Origin: Paramylibacter kogurei
GTDB lineage: Bacteria > Pseudomonadota > Alphaproteobacteria > Rhodobacterales > Rhodobacteraceae
DNA length: 64,000 nt
Assembly: GCF_002742285.1 (NCBI RefSeq)
Contig: NZ_MDGM01000012.1
Coordinates: forward strand, 310,001-374,000
Direction: 5' to 3'
Positions 16,080-24,337 of this stretch are shown piece by piece (the first letter of the stretch is position 1; each line of letters begins with the position of its first letter). The notes beneath the pieces were generated by a model, which made no database searches, had not been told where the DNA came from, and worked only from the letters and a program-made list of their open reading frames with translations. The position numbers and the translations under genes were made by a program.

Positions 16080-17344
16080 AAGACCGCGTTGAAATAACAA
16101 CCCTTGATAACGGGTTTCGCATTGTATCAGAACGTATGCCCGGGCTTGCATCCGCATCGATTGGTGTATGGGTTAGTGCGGGTGGCCGCCATGAACGCGT
16201 GGAACAAAACGGTATCGCGCATTTCTTGGAACATATGGCGTTCAAGGGCACAAAGCGGCGCAATGCATTGGAAATTGCCGAGGCGATTGAAAATGTTGGC
16301 GGGTTTATCAATGCCTATACCAGCCGCGAAATGACGGCCTATTACGTGCGGGTTTTGGAAAATGATGTACCGCTCGCATTTGATGTGATTTCGGACATTG
16401 TTTTGAATTCAGTATTTGATCCGCGCGAATTGGAAATCGAACGCGGTGTGATATTACAGGAAATCGGGCAAACACTGGATACGCCTGATGACATCGTATT
16501 CGACTGGCTACAAGAAGTTGCCTATCCTGATCAACCCATTGGTCGATCTATCCTTGGCCCTGCTGAACGTGTGCAAAATTTTTCACGCGCAGATTTGCAA
16601 GGTTTCGTTGGCGAACATTACGGGCCTGAACAAATGGTGTTGGCCGCCGCTGGTGCGGTAGATCACGATGCATTGGTTCGCGCGGCAGAGGCCACATTTG
16701 GACATCTGCCAAGACAGGTGCAAAAACCCGCATTGGTGGCACAATTCAAAGGTGGCGAATATCGTCAATCCAAGGATTTGGAACAGGCACATTTCACGCT
16801 TGCGCTCGAAACGGTTGGTTATCGCGATGATGACATTTACACCGCACAGATTTACGCCAGTGCGCTTGGCGGGGGCATGTCATCGCGATTGTTCCAAGAA
16901 ATCCGCGAAAAACGCGGGCTGTGTTATTCGATTTACGCATCCGCTGGCGGATTTGTTGATACGGGTTTGTTGACCATCTATGCGGGGACAAGCGGTGGTG
17001 ATCTGGCAGGGCTTGCCGAATTGACCATTGATGAAATCAAACGCAGCGCCAAAGACATGACATTGGCCGAGGTTGATCGCGCCCGCGCACAGCTTAAGGC
17101 GGGGATGTTGATGGGGCTGGAAAGCCCATCGTCACGTTGCGAACGTCTGGCACGTATGGTTGGCATTTGGAACCGCGTGCCAACATTGGACGAAGTCGTG
17201 GCCAAGGTTGACGCCGTCACACTTGAAAAAGTGGCCGCATTCGCCGACGGATTACAACAGGGCGGTGCACCTGCGGTTGCGCTTTATGGGCCGGTGGATG
17301 ATGCGCCATCACATGGTGAATTATCTGATCGGTTGGCGGCGTAA
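16076..17344 (+). CDS. M16 family zinc peptidase (mitochondrial-processing-peptidase-like)
   Basis: A 422-residue single-unit pitrilysin-family peptidase. The inverted zinc motif is HFLEHMAFKG (His49, Glu52, His53), with a downstream acidic ligand in the ELEIERGVILQEI helix. It has two structural halves; the second carries SSRLFQEIREKRGLCYS. There is no signal peptide. The bacterial substrate is not established for this type. It is translationally coupled to thrC, and a GNAT gene follows directly. Confidence 0.93.
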   Translation: MKDRVEITTLDNGFRIVSERMPGLASASIGVWVSAGGRHERVEQNGIAHFLEHMAFKGTKRRNALEIAEAIENVGGFINAYTSREMTAYYVRVLENDVPLAFDVISDIVLNSVFDPRELEIERGVILQEIGQTLDTPDDIVFDWLQEVAYPDQPIGRSILGPAERVQNFSRADLQGFVGEHYGPEQMVLAAAGAVDHDALVRAAEATFGHLPRQVQKPALVAQFKGGEYRQSKDLEQAHFTLALETVGYRDDDIYTAQIYASALGGGMSSRLFQEIREKRGLCYSIYASAGGFVDTGLLTIYAGTSGGDLAGLAELTIDEIKRSAKDMTLAEVDRARAQLKAGMLMGLESPSSRCERLARMVGIWNRVPTLDEVVAKVDAVTLEKVAAFADGLQQGGAPAVALYGPVDDAPSHGELSDRLAA

Positions 17345-17348
17345 CCCG

Positions 17349-17933
17349 ATGTTTTTGCGCGCTCCCAAAGTTCGTATCGAAGCACCGCGTTTATATCTGC
17401 GCTTGCCTGAAATGGCGGATCATTTGCATTGGGTTGCATTGCGCGAACAGGGTGTGGAATTTCTGCGCCAATGGGAACCCGATTGGGCAAGCAATCATTT
17501 TTCCAAACGCGCCTTTCAAAACCGAGTCTACTGGGCGCGTAAATCATTTGATAGCGACGATGGCATGCCGCTGTTTTTGATGAACAAAGAAAACGACCAA
17601 CTGATGGGTGCGATCACGCTTGATAATATCCGCCGTGGCCCGGCACAGGCGGGTACAATCGGATATTGGATCGGCCAAGAATTCGCCCGCGCAGGTTACA
17701 TGACAGAGGCCATTAACGCCGTGGTGAATTATGCATTCGCCAAAATGGACCTCAGCCGGATAGAGGCCGCAACATTACCCGAAAACGCACCATCACGCGG
17801 CGTTTTGGAAAAGACTGGGTTTAAATACGAGGGTGTCGCGCAGAGCTATTTGCAAATAAACGGACGCTGGCGCACCCATGTTTTATACGCAAATTTGCGC
17901 AATGATCGGCGTGGGAAAACCGACGCCGGTTAA
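17349..17933 (+). CDS. GNAT N-acetyltransferase, RimJ-like
   Basis: A 194-residue acetyltransferase close to ribosomal-protein N-terminal acetylases. It opens RIEAPRLYLRLPEMADH and has the core GTIGYWIGQEFARAGYMTEA, in which the acetyl-CoA loop is a variant of Q/RxxGxG/A, then ENAPSRGVLEKTGF. The ATG at 17349 lies four bases after the M16 stop. In-frame ATGs upstream inside the M16 gene exist, but the conserved domain begins only after 17349. The actual substrate is unknown. Confidence 0.88.
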   Translation: MFLRAPKVRIEAPRLYLRLPEMADHLHWVALREQGVEFLRQWEPDWASNHFSKRAFQNRVYWARKSFDSDDGMPLFLMNKENDQLMGAITLDNIRRGPAQAGTIGYWIGQEFARAGYMTEAINAVVNYAFAKMDLSRIEAATLPENAPSRGVLEKTGFKYEGVAQSYLQINGRWRTHVLYANLRNDRRGKTDAG

Positions 17934-17996
17934 TGTTACTTTGTGCTTTCCCAAACATCGGGTAGCATCCCTGTCATAGCGACAAGGGAATGTAAC

Positions 17997-18800
17997 ATGA
18001 AACGCATTTTGTTTGGACTATCACTTTTACTGGCACCGATGGCACAGGCCGAACGCATGCCAAGCCATTGTTTGGCATTTGCAGAGCGTGCGCCAACCAC
18101 CCCAATTCGACTTGCCAGCACGCAATTGGCACAAGATGAAATCAACCTGACCTTCATCGATCATTCGATGTATCAGATTGATACATATGGTGGCCTGTCG
18201 GTCGTCACCGATTTTAATGGGCGCGTGCCAAGCCCACCTGACGTTGTCACCATGAACCACGCCCATTCAAGCCATTATACCACCCATCCGCATCCCGACA
18301 TTAAACATGTATTACGGGGCTGGGACCCAAACGGGGGCAGGGCGGAACATGCGCTGGAACTTGATGAAATGCTGATCCGCAATGTCACCACGGATATTCG
18401 GTCGGGTTACACAGGGATCGAACCAGATGGAAATTCGATTTTCATATTCGAGGTGGCGGGATTATGCATCGGGCATCTGGGGCATATTCACCATGAACCC
18501 ACAGAAGAACAATATGCCATGATTGGGCGTCTTGATGTGGTGATGGCCCCAATGGATGGTGGGCGCACCTTGGATATTCCCAGCATGACACGCATGTTAA
18601 AACGGTTTCGATCTGTGGTTGTTTTGCCGATGCATTGGTTTGGACGCGGAACATTGGAAACATATCTGCGCGAAATGAGCGATACATTCGTGATTGAACG
18701 CTTGGATACCAATGCCATTACATTGTCTTTGGATACATTGCCAGATGTTCCAACGGTAAAGGTTTTAACCCCGAAATATATGCCCGTGTTTGACGAATAA
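17997..18800 (+). CDS. secreted metallo-beta-lactamase-fold hydrolase
   Basis: A 267-residue protein with a signal peptide (MKRILFGLSLLLAPMAQA, cleavage before Glu19) and an MBL-type core: NHAHSSHYTTHP as a variant of HxHxDH, GHLGHIHH for the third ligand region, and a late PMHWFGRG. It resembles the UlaG-like L-ascorbate lactonase/MBL branch more than beta-lactamases. The zinc motif is degenerate (SSHY where HADH would be usual), so activity is uncertain. The ATG is preceded by AAGGGA. It stands alone between the GNAT gene and an FAD oxidase. Confidence 0.8.
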   Translation: MKRILFGLSLLLAPMAQAERMPSHCLAFAERAPTTPIRLASTQLAQDEINLTFIDHSMYQIDTYGGLSVVTDFNGRVPSPPDVVTMNHAHSSHYTTHPHPDIKHVLRGWDPNGGRAEHALELDEMLIRNVTTDIRSGYTGIEPDGNSIFIFEVAGLCIGHLGHIHHEPTEEQYAMIGRLDVVMAPMDGGRTLDIPSMTRMLKRFRSVVVLPMHWFGRGTLETYLREMSDTFVIERLDTNAITLSLDTLPDVPTVKVLTPKYMPVFDE

Positions 18801-18855
18801 CTTGTGATCTCGCGTCCAAGAATGTTAGCTGCGATTGATGATAAAGGAGTCTTCG

Positions 18856-20256
18856 ATGGCAGAGGATATTTTTGGGCAATTGCTGGATGAATTTGGCGCT
18901 GGTGTTGTGGAACACGCGGCGCAATCCTATCTAGAAGAGCCGCGCGGCACATATCAATCCGCACCAATGCCTTTGATCCGTCCACATGACACACAAGGCG
19001 TATCCGACGTGGTGGCGTTTTGTCATCGACATAATATCGCAATCATTCCCTATGGGGGTGGTACGGGGCTGGTTGGTGGCCAGACCAAGCCAGACGGCAA
19101 TGCGGTTATTTTATCCATCGAACGTCTGAACAAAATACGCGACATATTCCCAACCGAAAACGTGATCGTGGTAGAGGCAGGAATGTTTCTGGCAGATGTT
19201 CAGGCCGCAGCAGATTCGAATAACCGCCTGTTCCCATTGTCACTGGCATCCGAAGGGTCATGCCGCATCGGTGGCAATTTGGCGACAAATGCGGGTGGGA
19301 CTCAAGTATTGCGATACGGCAATGCGCGCGATTTATGCTTGGGAATTGAGGCAGTATTGCCCGATGGAACCATCCATCACGGATTGCGCCGATTGCGCAA
19401 AGATAACACCGGTTATGATCTGCGCAATCTGTTGATTGGGTCAGAAGGCTCGCTTGGCATTATCACGGCTGCGGCGCTAAAATTATTTCCAAAACCCCAA
19501 GAAACCACAACGGCGTTATTGGCCGTATCCAATGTAGATGCCGCCGTACAATTATTGGGCATGGTTCAGGATCAAACGGGTGGTTTGGTGTCTGGATTTG
19601 AATTGATGCATCGCAATGGATTTGAATTTTTAACCGAAACCATGCCCACGCTTCGCCAAGCATTTGATACGCCCCCCGAATGGTCCGTTCTGTTAGAGGT
19701 ATCGGGCGGTGCGGATTTCAATCTGGATGAACGCGTGATGAATGTTTTGGAAACCGCAATGGAAACAGAATTGGTTCTGGATGCGCTGTTGGCGCAATCT
19801 CAATCACAGCGGGATGAATTTTGGAATTTGCGCGAAACCATACCAGAGGCAAACCGTTTGATCGGTGCAATTTCATCGCATGATATATCCGTACCAATTT
19901 CCCGCATTCCAGAATTTATTGCCAACACCCCTGCATTGCTGGCGCAATTTGGCGATATCCGTATCAATTGTTTTGGGCATCTGGGGGATGGGAATCTGCA
20001 TTACAATGTCTATCCGCCAAAGGGTGGTCAGAAAAAGGATTTTACCCATCTGCGTGACGATATTCAGCGCACCGTGCACGATCAGGTGCAAAAATTTGAC
20101 GGGTCAATGTCGGCGGAACATGGGATAGGGCGGCTCAAGGTTGCGGATTTGGAAACATACGGTGATCCGGCAAAGCTGGCCGCGATGCGCGCGATCAAAT
20201 TCGCGCTTGATCCAAAGGGGATTATGAACCCCGGTGCAGTGTTAAGAAACGATTAA
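18856..20256 (+). CDS. FAD-binding 2-hydroxyacid oxidase/dehydrogenase (GlcD/D-LDH type)
   Basis: A 466-residue flavoprotein of the VAO/PCMH family. The FAD-binding half has IIPYGGGTGLVGGQTKPDG and GGNLATNAGGTQVLRYGNARD. The C-terminal substrate domain ends with GHLGDGNLHYNVYPP and AEHGIGRLK, both typical of the D-lactate, D-2-hydroxyglutarate and glycolate dehydrogenases. Sequence alone does not fix the substrate; a D-2-hydroxyglutarate or D-lactate dehydrogenase is most likely. AAAGGAG lies six bases before the ATG at 18856. No glcE or glcF lies nearby, arguing against glycolate oxidase. Confidence 0.9.
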   Translation: MAEDIFGQLLDEFGAGVVEHAAQSYLEEPRGTYQSAPMPLIRPHDTQGVSDVVAFCHRHNIAIIPYGGGTGLVGGQTKPDGNAVILSIERLNKIRDIFPTENVIVVEAGMFLADVQAAADSNNRLFPLSLASEGSCRIGGNLATNAGGTQVLRYGNARDLCLGIEAVLPDGTIHHGLRRLRKDNTGYDLRNLLIGSEGSLGIITAAALKLFPKPQETTTALLAVSNVDAAVQLLGMVQDQTGGLVSGFELMHRNGFEFLTETMPTLRQAFDTPPEWSVLLEVSGGADFNLDERVMNVLETAMETELVLDALLAQSQSQRDEFWNLRETIPEANRLIGAISSHDISVPISRIPEFIANTPALLAQFGDIRINCFGHLGDGNLHYNVYPPKGGQKKDFTHLRDDIQRTVHDQVQKFDGSMSAEHGIGRLKVADLETYGDPAKLAAMRAIKFALDPKGIMNPGAVLRND

Positions 20257-20285
20257 CGCCCTGCCAAGGGTATGCAGGGCGTTAA
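20253..20285. terminator. bidirectional hairpin between converging genes
   Basis: TTAACGCCCTG and CAGGGCGTTAA form a perfect eleven-pair stem that includes the stop codon of the FAD oxidase. There is no T-run on either strand, so it may stop or stabilise transcripts from both sides rather than act as a classical terminator. Confidence 0.5.
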
Positions 20286-20357
20286 GGGAACATAACAACG
20301 TTTCTATCTAAACACCTGATGTTTGGCGCAAAAATCTTACGTATTGGTTAACGCAAA

Positions 20358-20891
20358 TCAAAGCCCTTCAAATGCGCATAATACATGTACGGGGATACCC
20401 ATGGCCTCGATCTTGGCGGCGCCACCCAGATCAGGCAGATCAATCACAAACGCGGATTGTGTCACCTGTGCGCCAAGGCGTTCCACCAGTTTTATTCCCG
20501 CCTCTGCGGTGCCACCTGTTGCGATCAAATCGTCCAGCAACAAAACCTTTTCACCGGCTTCTAGCGCATCATCATGCAATTCCAATGTCGCCTTGCCATA
20601 TTCCAGTTCGTAATCCTCGGATATGGTTTTCCCTGGCAATTTACCCGCCTTGCGAATGGGCACGAATCCCACACCCAAATCACGCGCCACGGCACCGCCC
20701 AGAATGAAACCCCGCGCTTCCAATGCGGCGACCTTGTCGATGTTGCTGTCTTTGAACAGATCAACAATGCGTTCGATGGTCAAACGCAATCCTTCTGGAT
20801 GGCCAAACAGGGTGGTCACATCGCGAAACATGATCCCTTTGTGAGGGAAATCGGGGATGGTGCGAATAAATTCACGAAGATCTTTTTGCAT
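20358..20891 (-). CDS. apt: adenine phosphoribosyltransferase
   Basis: A 177-residue enzyme making AMP from adenine and PRPP. The PRPP-binding loop is VLLLDDLIATGGTAEAG; the N-terminal region FIRTIPDFPHKGIMFRDVTTL and ALEARGFILGGAVA are family signatures. The start at 20891 (MQKDLREF) matches known Apt lengths; a longer reading from 20945 lacks support. It lies downstream of mtnP, whose reaction releases adenine, so the cluster recycles methylthioadenosine to AMP. Confidence 0.95.
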   Translation of the reverse strand: MQKDLREFIRTIPDFPHKGIMFRDVTTLFGHPEGLRLTIERIVDLFKDSNIDKVAALEARGFILGGAVARDLGVGFVPIRKAGKLPGKTISEDYELEYGKATLELHDDALEAGEKVLLLDDLIATGGTAEAGIKLVERLGAQVTQSAFVIDLPDLGGAAKIEAMGIPVHVLCAFEGL

Positions 20892-20901
20892 CTGTAACCT
20901 G

Positions 20902-21999
20902 TTAGTTGGCGTTAAGCGGATTGACGATAATTTGGGTCGCATCATTCGCGGTTTGAATGATCAGTGACACGACATTGGCACCTTTGCGTGCCTCGCGTGT
21001 TGGATCGAACACCTCGCGCATACGCTGGGTATTACCCAAAAGTTTAAGTAATGTCGGGGACGTTGCCGCAACCGAATGGTTCAACATATCACCGCCGTCA
21101 TTGATATTGGTCACATCAATCAGATCAATTTTAAACCGCGCCAATTTGGTTTCATTATCCAACAAACCAACCCGATTGCGTGTACCTGTCAAAAGCGATG
21201 AAATACGCAGCGCCAAATCCTTGCGTGATGCAAAAATCAAGAACGGTTGGGGCAGGGGGTTGATCCGCGACAATTGCGTCACGAACACATCAACATCAAT
21301 GTCAGGCGAAATCAAAACCACACCGCGCAGTTTGTTTTTCAACGTAGCATCACCGGCGATCGACATTTGTCGTAGCGTTTCCACAGTAAGCGCGGACCCA
21401 ATCGAATGGGCAACGATAAAAATATCCTTGGCCCCTGTTTTGGCGATGTCATTTAGGAATGTTTCCAATCCGTCACGCGCAAATAACACGCTATCGCGAT
21501 CATAAATATATCCCCGCGCATCACCCGCAGACGGCCATGAATAATGGTATTTTGTTCCCTCAAGTTCCAGATCCTTGGACATTTGCGCAAATCGGTAAAT
21601 ACCTTCGGCAAAATTGTTATTGTATCCATGGATGAAAACAACCGCTTCGTCGGGATTTTTAGTTGGCTGTTTTTTTGTGTCTGCAATCATCCCTGCGGCG
21701 GTGGTGAAATTTGCAATCTGTGTGGTGATAAAATCAGTCAGCGGATTTGGTGTGGATTTTGGCCATTCAATTTTACCAGGGCTGTGCATTTGAGGCACAG
21801 AAACATCGTAACGCGAAAAATGAACGGTTTCGCTGCGAAACTGTGAAAAACGACGCGGTTCGTTTATCGGCTCGCGCGAAGTGGCGACGTAAATCTGTTG
21901 CAAAAACCCATTTTGGATCGGCTGCGTGATTAATGTGATTTCACCACGCGGTGCACAGGCCGCGATAAACAATAACAGTGAAATCAACAATCGTTTCAT
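20902..21999 (-). CDS. lipoprotein alpha/beta hydrolase (DUF900-like)
   Basis: A 365-residue protein with a lipoprotein signal (MKRLLISLLLFIAAC, lipobox Cys15) and an alpha/beta-hydrolase domain: VVFIHGYNNNFAEG oxyanion region, GTKYHYSWPSAG, and the nucleophile elbow IVAHSIGSALTVE. This is the DUF900 pattern found in many proteobacteria; substrate unknown. The ATG at 21999 has GGGA seven bases upstream, two codons inside a GTG alternative. It lies between mtnP and apt on one likely transcript, although its role there is not obvious. Confidence 0.85.
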   Translation of the reverse strand: MKRLLISLLLFIAACAPRGEITLITQPIQNGFLQQIYVATSREPINEPRRFSQFRSETVHFSRYDVSVPQMHSPGKIEWPKSTPNPLTDFITTQIANFTTAAGMIADTKKQPTKNPDEAVVFIHGYNNNFAEGIYRFAQMSKDLELEGTKYHYSWPSAGDARGYIYDRDSVLFARDGLETFLNDIAKTGAKDIFIVAHSIGSALTVETLRQMSIAGDATLKNKLRGVVLISPDIDVDVFVTQLSRINPLPQPFLIFASRKDLALRISSLLTGTRNRVGLLDNETKLARFKIDLIDVTNINDGGDMLNHSVAATSPTLLKLLGNTQRMREVFDPTREARKGANVVSLIIQTANDATQIIVNPLNAN

Positions 22000-22012
22000 C
22001 AACACATCCCGA

Positions 22013-22888
22013 TCAACGGTTCAATACACGCCCAGCAACAGCATCAAGTTTTGCAACCAATGCGGGGTCGCGCATATCTGGTTGCGTTAATATCGCATAT
22101 TCCAATGCGCGATCACAGCCATGCGGGCAATCTTTGCGTGTTGCACCCAGTAATTCGGGCAATCGTGCGACAATGGATTTTGCTTTGGTTGCATTCCCCA
22201 TCAAGGTTTCGATGATCTGGGTTACATCCACCTCTCCGTGATCTGGATGCCAGCTATCGTAATCAGTAATCATCGCAACGGAGGCATAGCAAAGCTCTGC
22301 TTCGCGTGCCAATTTTGCTTCTGGCATATTTGTCATGCCAATCACATCCGCACCCCAACTTTCGCGATACATTTTGCTTTCGGCTAGGGTGGAAAATTGA
22401 GGGCCTTCCATGGCAAGATATGTGCCACCTTTATGCACATTGATCCCCGCATCCTTGGCCGCCGTATAACAGGCATCGCCAAGGCGCGGACAGGTTGGGT
22501 GTGCCACAGAAACATGCGCCACACAGCCCGCGTCGAAAAAGCTTTTCTCGCGCGCAAATGTACGATCAATGAATTGATCCACGATCACAAAATCACCCGG
22601 TGCCATTTCTTCGCGAAAGGAACCACAGGCGGATACGGAAATCACATCTGTGACACCGGCACGTTTCAAGGCATCAATATTGGCACGATAATTCACAGTG
22701 CTTGGCGTTTGCACATGCCCACGCCCATGACGGGGTAAAAACGCCATTTTTACACCGTTCAATTGTCCAAACAGGATGTCATCGGATGGGGTGCCAAATG
22801 GGCTATCTATTTGAATCCATTGTGGATTTTCTAGCCCATCAATATCATACACGCCACTGCCACCAATGACGCCGATCATTGTTTCCAT
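22013..22888 (-). CDS. mtnP: S-methyl-5'-thioadenosine phosphorylase
   Basis: A 291-residue trimeric-type nucleoside phosphorylase that splits methylthioadenosine into adenine and methylthioribose-1-phosphate. Motifs: IGVIGGSGVYDIDGL, FLPRHGRGHVQTPS phosphate site, VSACGSFRE and YLAMEGPQFSTLAESKMY. The MTNMPEAKLAREAELCYA segment favours MTA over guanosine/inosine phosphorylase. It heads a minus-strand group with the DUF900 lipoprotein and apt. Confidence 0.93.
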   Translation of the reverse strand: METMIGVIGGSGVYDIDGLENPQWIQIDSPFGTPSDDILFGQLNGVKMAFLPRHGRGHVQTPSTVNYRANIDALKRAGVTDVISVSACGSFREEMAPGDFVIVDQFIDRTFAREKSFFDAGCVAHVSVAHPTCPRLGDACYTAAKDAGINVHKGGTYLAMEGPQFSTLAESKMYRESWGADVIGMTNMPEAKLAREAELCYASVAMITDYDSWHPDHGEVDVTQIIETLMGNATKAKSIVARLPELLGATRKDCPHGCDRALEYAILTQPDMRDPALVAKLDAVAGRVLNR

Positions 22889-22957
22889 AATTGATATTCC
22901 CTGTTGTTCGTGGACAATTTAACGATTGGTTGGATAAACTCAAGCGTGGGTTGAACG

Positions 22958-23566
22958 CTATTTCTGATCTGGGCGATCAAGGGAAAATAGTTCGGTGACA
23001 ACGGAATAATCTTTGTATCCTAAACGCGCAACGGGTTGGTAGCTTGTCACATCCAAAATGCCGTCTTTGATATGTTCATCAGCAATATGAATACCAACGA
23101 CATTGCCAATGACCCATGTGGTGCCACCGGGTAAATCAGTTGTTGAAAACAAGGTGCATTCCATCGAAATTGGGCTTTCTTTCACCATCGGTGCGCGCAC
23201 GATATTACCTGCCTGTTTTGTCAGACCCGCCATTTCAAATTCATCGGCGCCGTGGGGATAATGGCCGCTACTGATGTTCATTTCATCGCGCAATGCATAG
23301 CTGACGATATTGACGCAAAACTCGCCTGTTTCGACAATGTTACGCAGGCTATCCTTGGCTTCGTCAATGCCCGCTTTGTTGCCAGAGGATGCAAAACCAA
23401 TCATTGGCGGCATTGCGGAAACGCCGTTGAAAAATGAATAGGGGGCAAGGTTTGCGCGGCCTTGATTATCAACCGTTGAAATCCAACCGATGGGGCGAGG
23501 GGATACGATGGCCTTGAACGGATTATAGGGCAATCCGTGGTTATTCTTTTCTGGTTCATAAAACAT
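22958..23566 (-). CDS. flavin reductase-like, FMN-binding split-barrel protein
   Basis: A 202-residue protein of the flavin-reductase-like family. The FMN-binding core reads FKAIVSPRPIGWISTVDNQG and ANLAPYSFFNGVSAMPPMIGFAS. The SPRPIGWI version is typical of the FlaRed-like group common in alphaproteobacteria, whose partners are usually unknown. No monooxygenase is adjacent. It is divergent from the GNAT gene at 23653. Confidence 0.88.
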   Translation of the reverse strand: MFYEPEKNNHGLPYNPFKAIVSPRPIGWISTVDNQGRANLAPYSFFNGVSAMPPMIGFASSGNKAGIDEAKDSLRNIVETGEFCVNIVSYALRDEMNISSGHYPHGADEFEMAGLTKQAGNIVRAPMVKESPISMECTLFSTTDLPGGTTWVIGNVVGIHIADEHIKDGILDVTSYQPVARLGYKDYSVVTELFSLDRPDQK

Positions 23567-23652
23567 GGCAAATTCTCTATCTTTGTTTGATCAAGCACTA
23601 GCCGCATGCTATCGCCAATTCCAGAACAAATTCAAAATTCTAACGGTAAGCA

Positions 23653-24147
23653 ATGTTCCAGATCAGCCAAGAAACCAAAGATGACCAGTGGGAGGTTGAA
23701 TTCTTGTATGATTTATCATTCGCCCCTGGCCGTGAGGCGCTGAGCTCTTATCGTTTGCGCGAAGATGTGGCACCTGTTGCACAGCTTTGTTTGGTGGCGC
23801 GTGATGCTGGCAATAGTGTTGCAGGTGCCATTCGATATTGGCCGATTTTTATCGGTGATGATAACGCGGCCGCGTTATTGCTTGGCCCGGTTGCGGTGCA
23901 CCCCACCCACCAAGGCGAAGGTTTGGGCGCATTGTTGATCCAAAAATCGCTTGAAATTGCACGTGATGCGGGCTGGGCACGAGTGATTTTGGTTGGCGAC
24001 GCACCATATTATGCGCGATTCGGGTTTCAGCGGGCAACGAATCTAGAATTTCCACCACCAACCAACCCTGAACGGCTGTTGTTTTTGGAACTTTTGCCTG
24101 ATGGATTCGAAAACATTTCTGGAAAAATTCATAAGTTTTTAAAGTAA
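23653..24147 (+). CDS. GNAT N-acetyltransferase, YhbS-like
   Basis: A 164-residue acetyltransferase with the acetyl-CoA loop in HPTHQGEGLGALLIQKSLE (QGEGLG as Q/RxxGxG/A), followed by VGDAPYYARFGFQ, a YhbS-type signature. The opening EFLYDLSFAPGREALSSYRLRE is also typical. Substrate not known. It is followed by a 190-bp gap and then the LRR gene. Confidence 0.87.
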   Translation: MFQISQETKDDQWEVEFLYDLSFAPGREALSSYRLREDVAPVAQLCLVARDAGNSVAGAIRYWPIFIGDDNAAALLLGPVAVHPTHQGEGLGALLIQKSLEIARDAGWARVILVGDAPYYARFGFQRATNLEFPPPTNPERLLFLELLPDGFENISGKIHKFLK

Positions 24148-24194
24148 ACGTCACGAAAAAACTGAATTTTTAAGGGGATTTAGGGGAAATGGCG

Positions 24195-24222
24195 CTGATT
24201 TTCTTGTTTTGCTATGTATAAT
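24195..24222 (+). promoter_or_regulatory. possible promoter of the LRR gene
   Basis: A consensus TATAAT at 24217-24222 follows an AT-rich stretch, with a weak -35 (CTGATT) about 16 bases upstream. It would give a leader of roughly 105 bases before the LRR protein start. The rest of the 190-bp gap shows no frame or repeat. Confidence 0.35.
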
Positions 24223-24337
24223 CACAACAACAAAATTTAAATGGAATGAGAAACGCGCCGCACTGTTGACGCTTTTCTATTCTACTTTTACCAATTGGTG
24301 GTCAAAACATCTGACGCGTTCAGGGGGAAACTAGACT

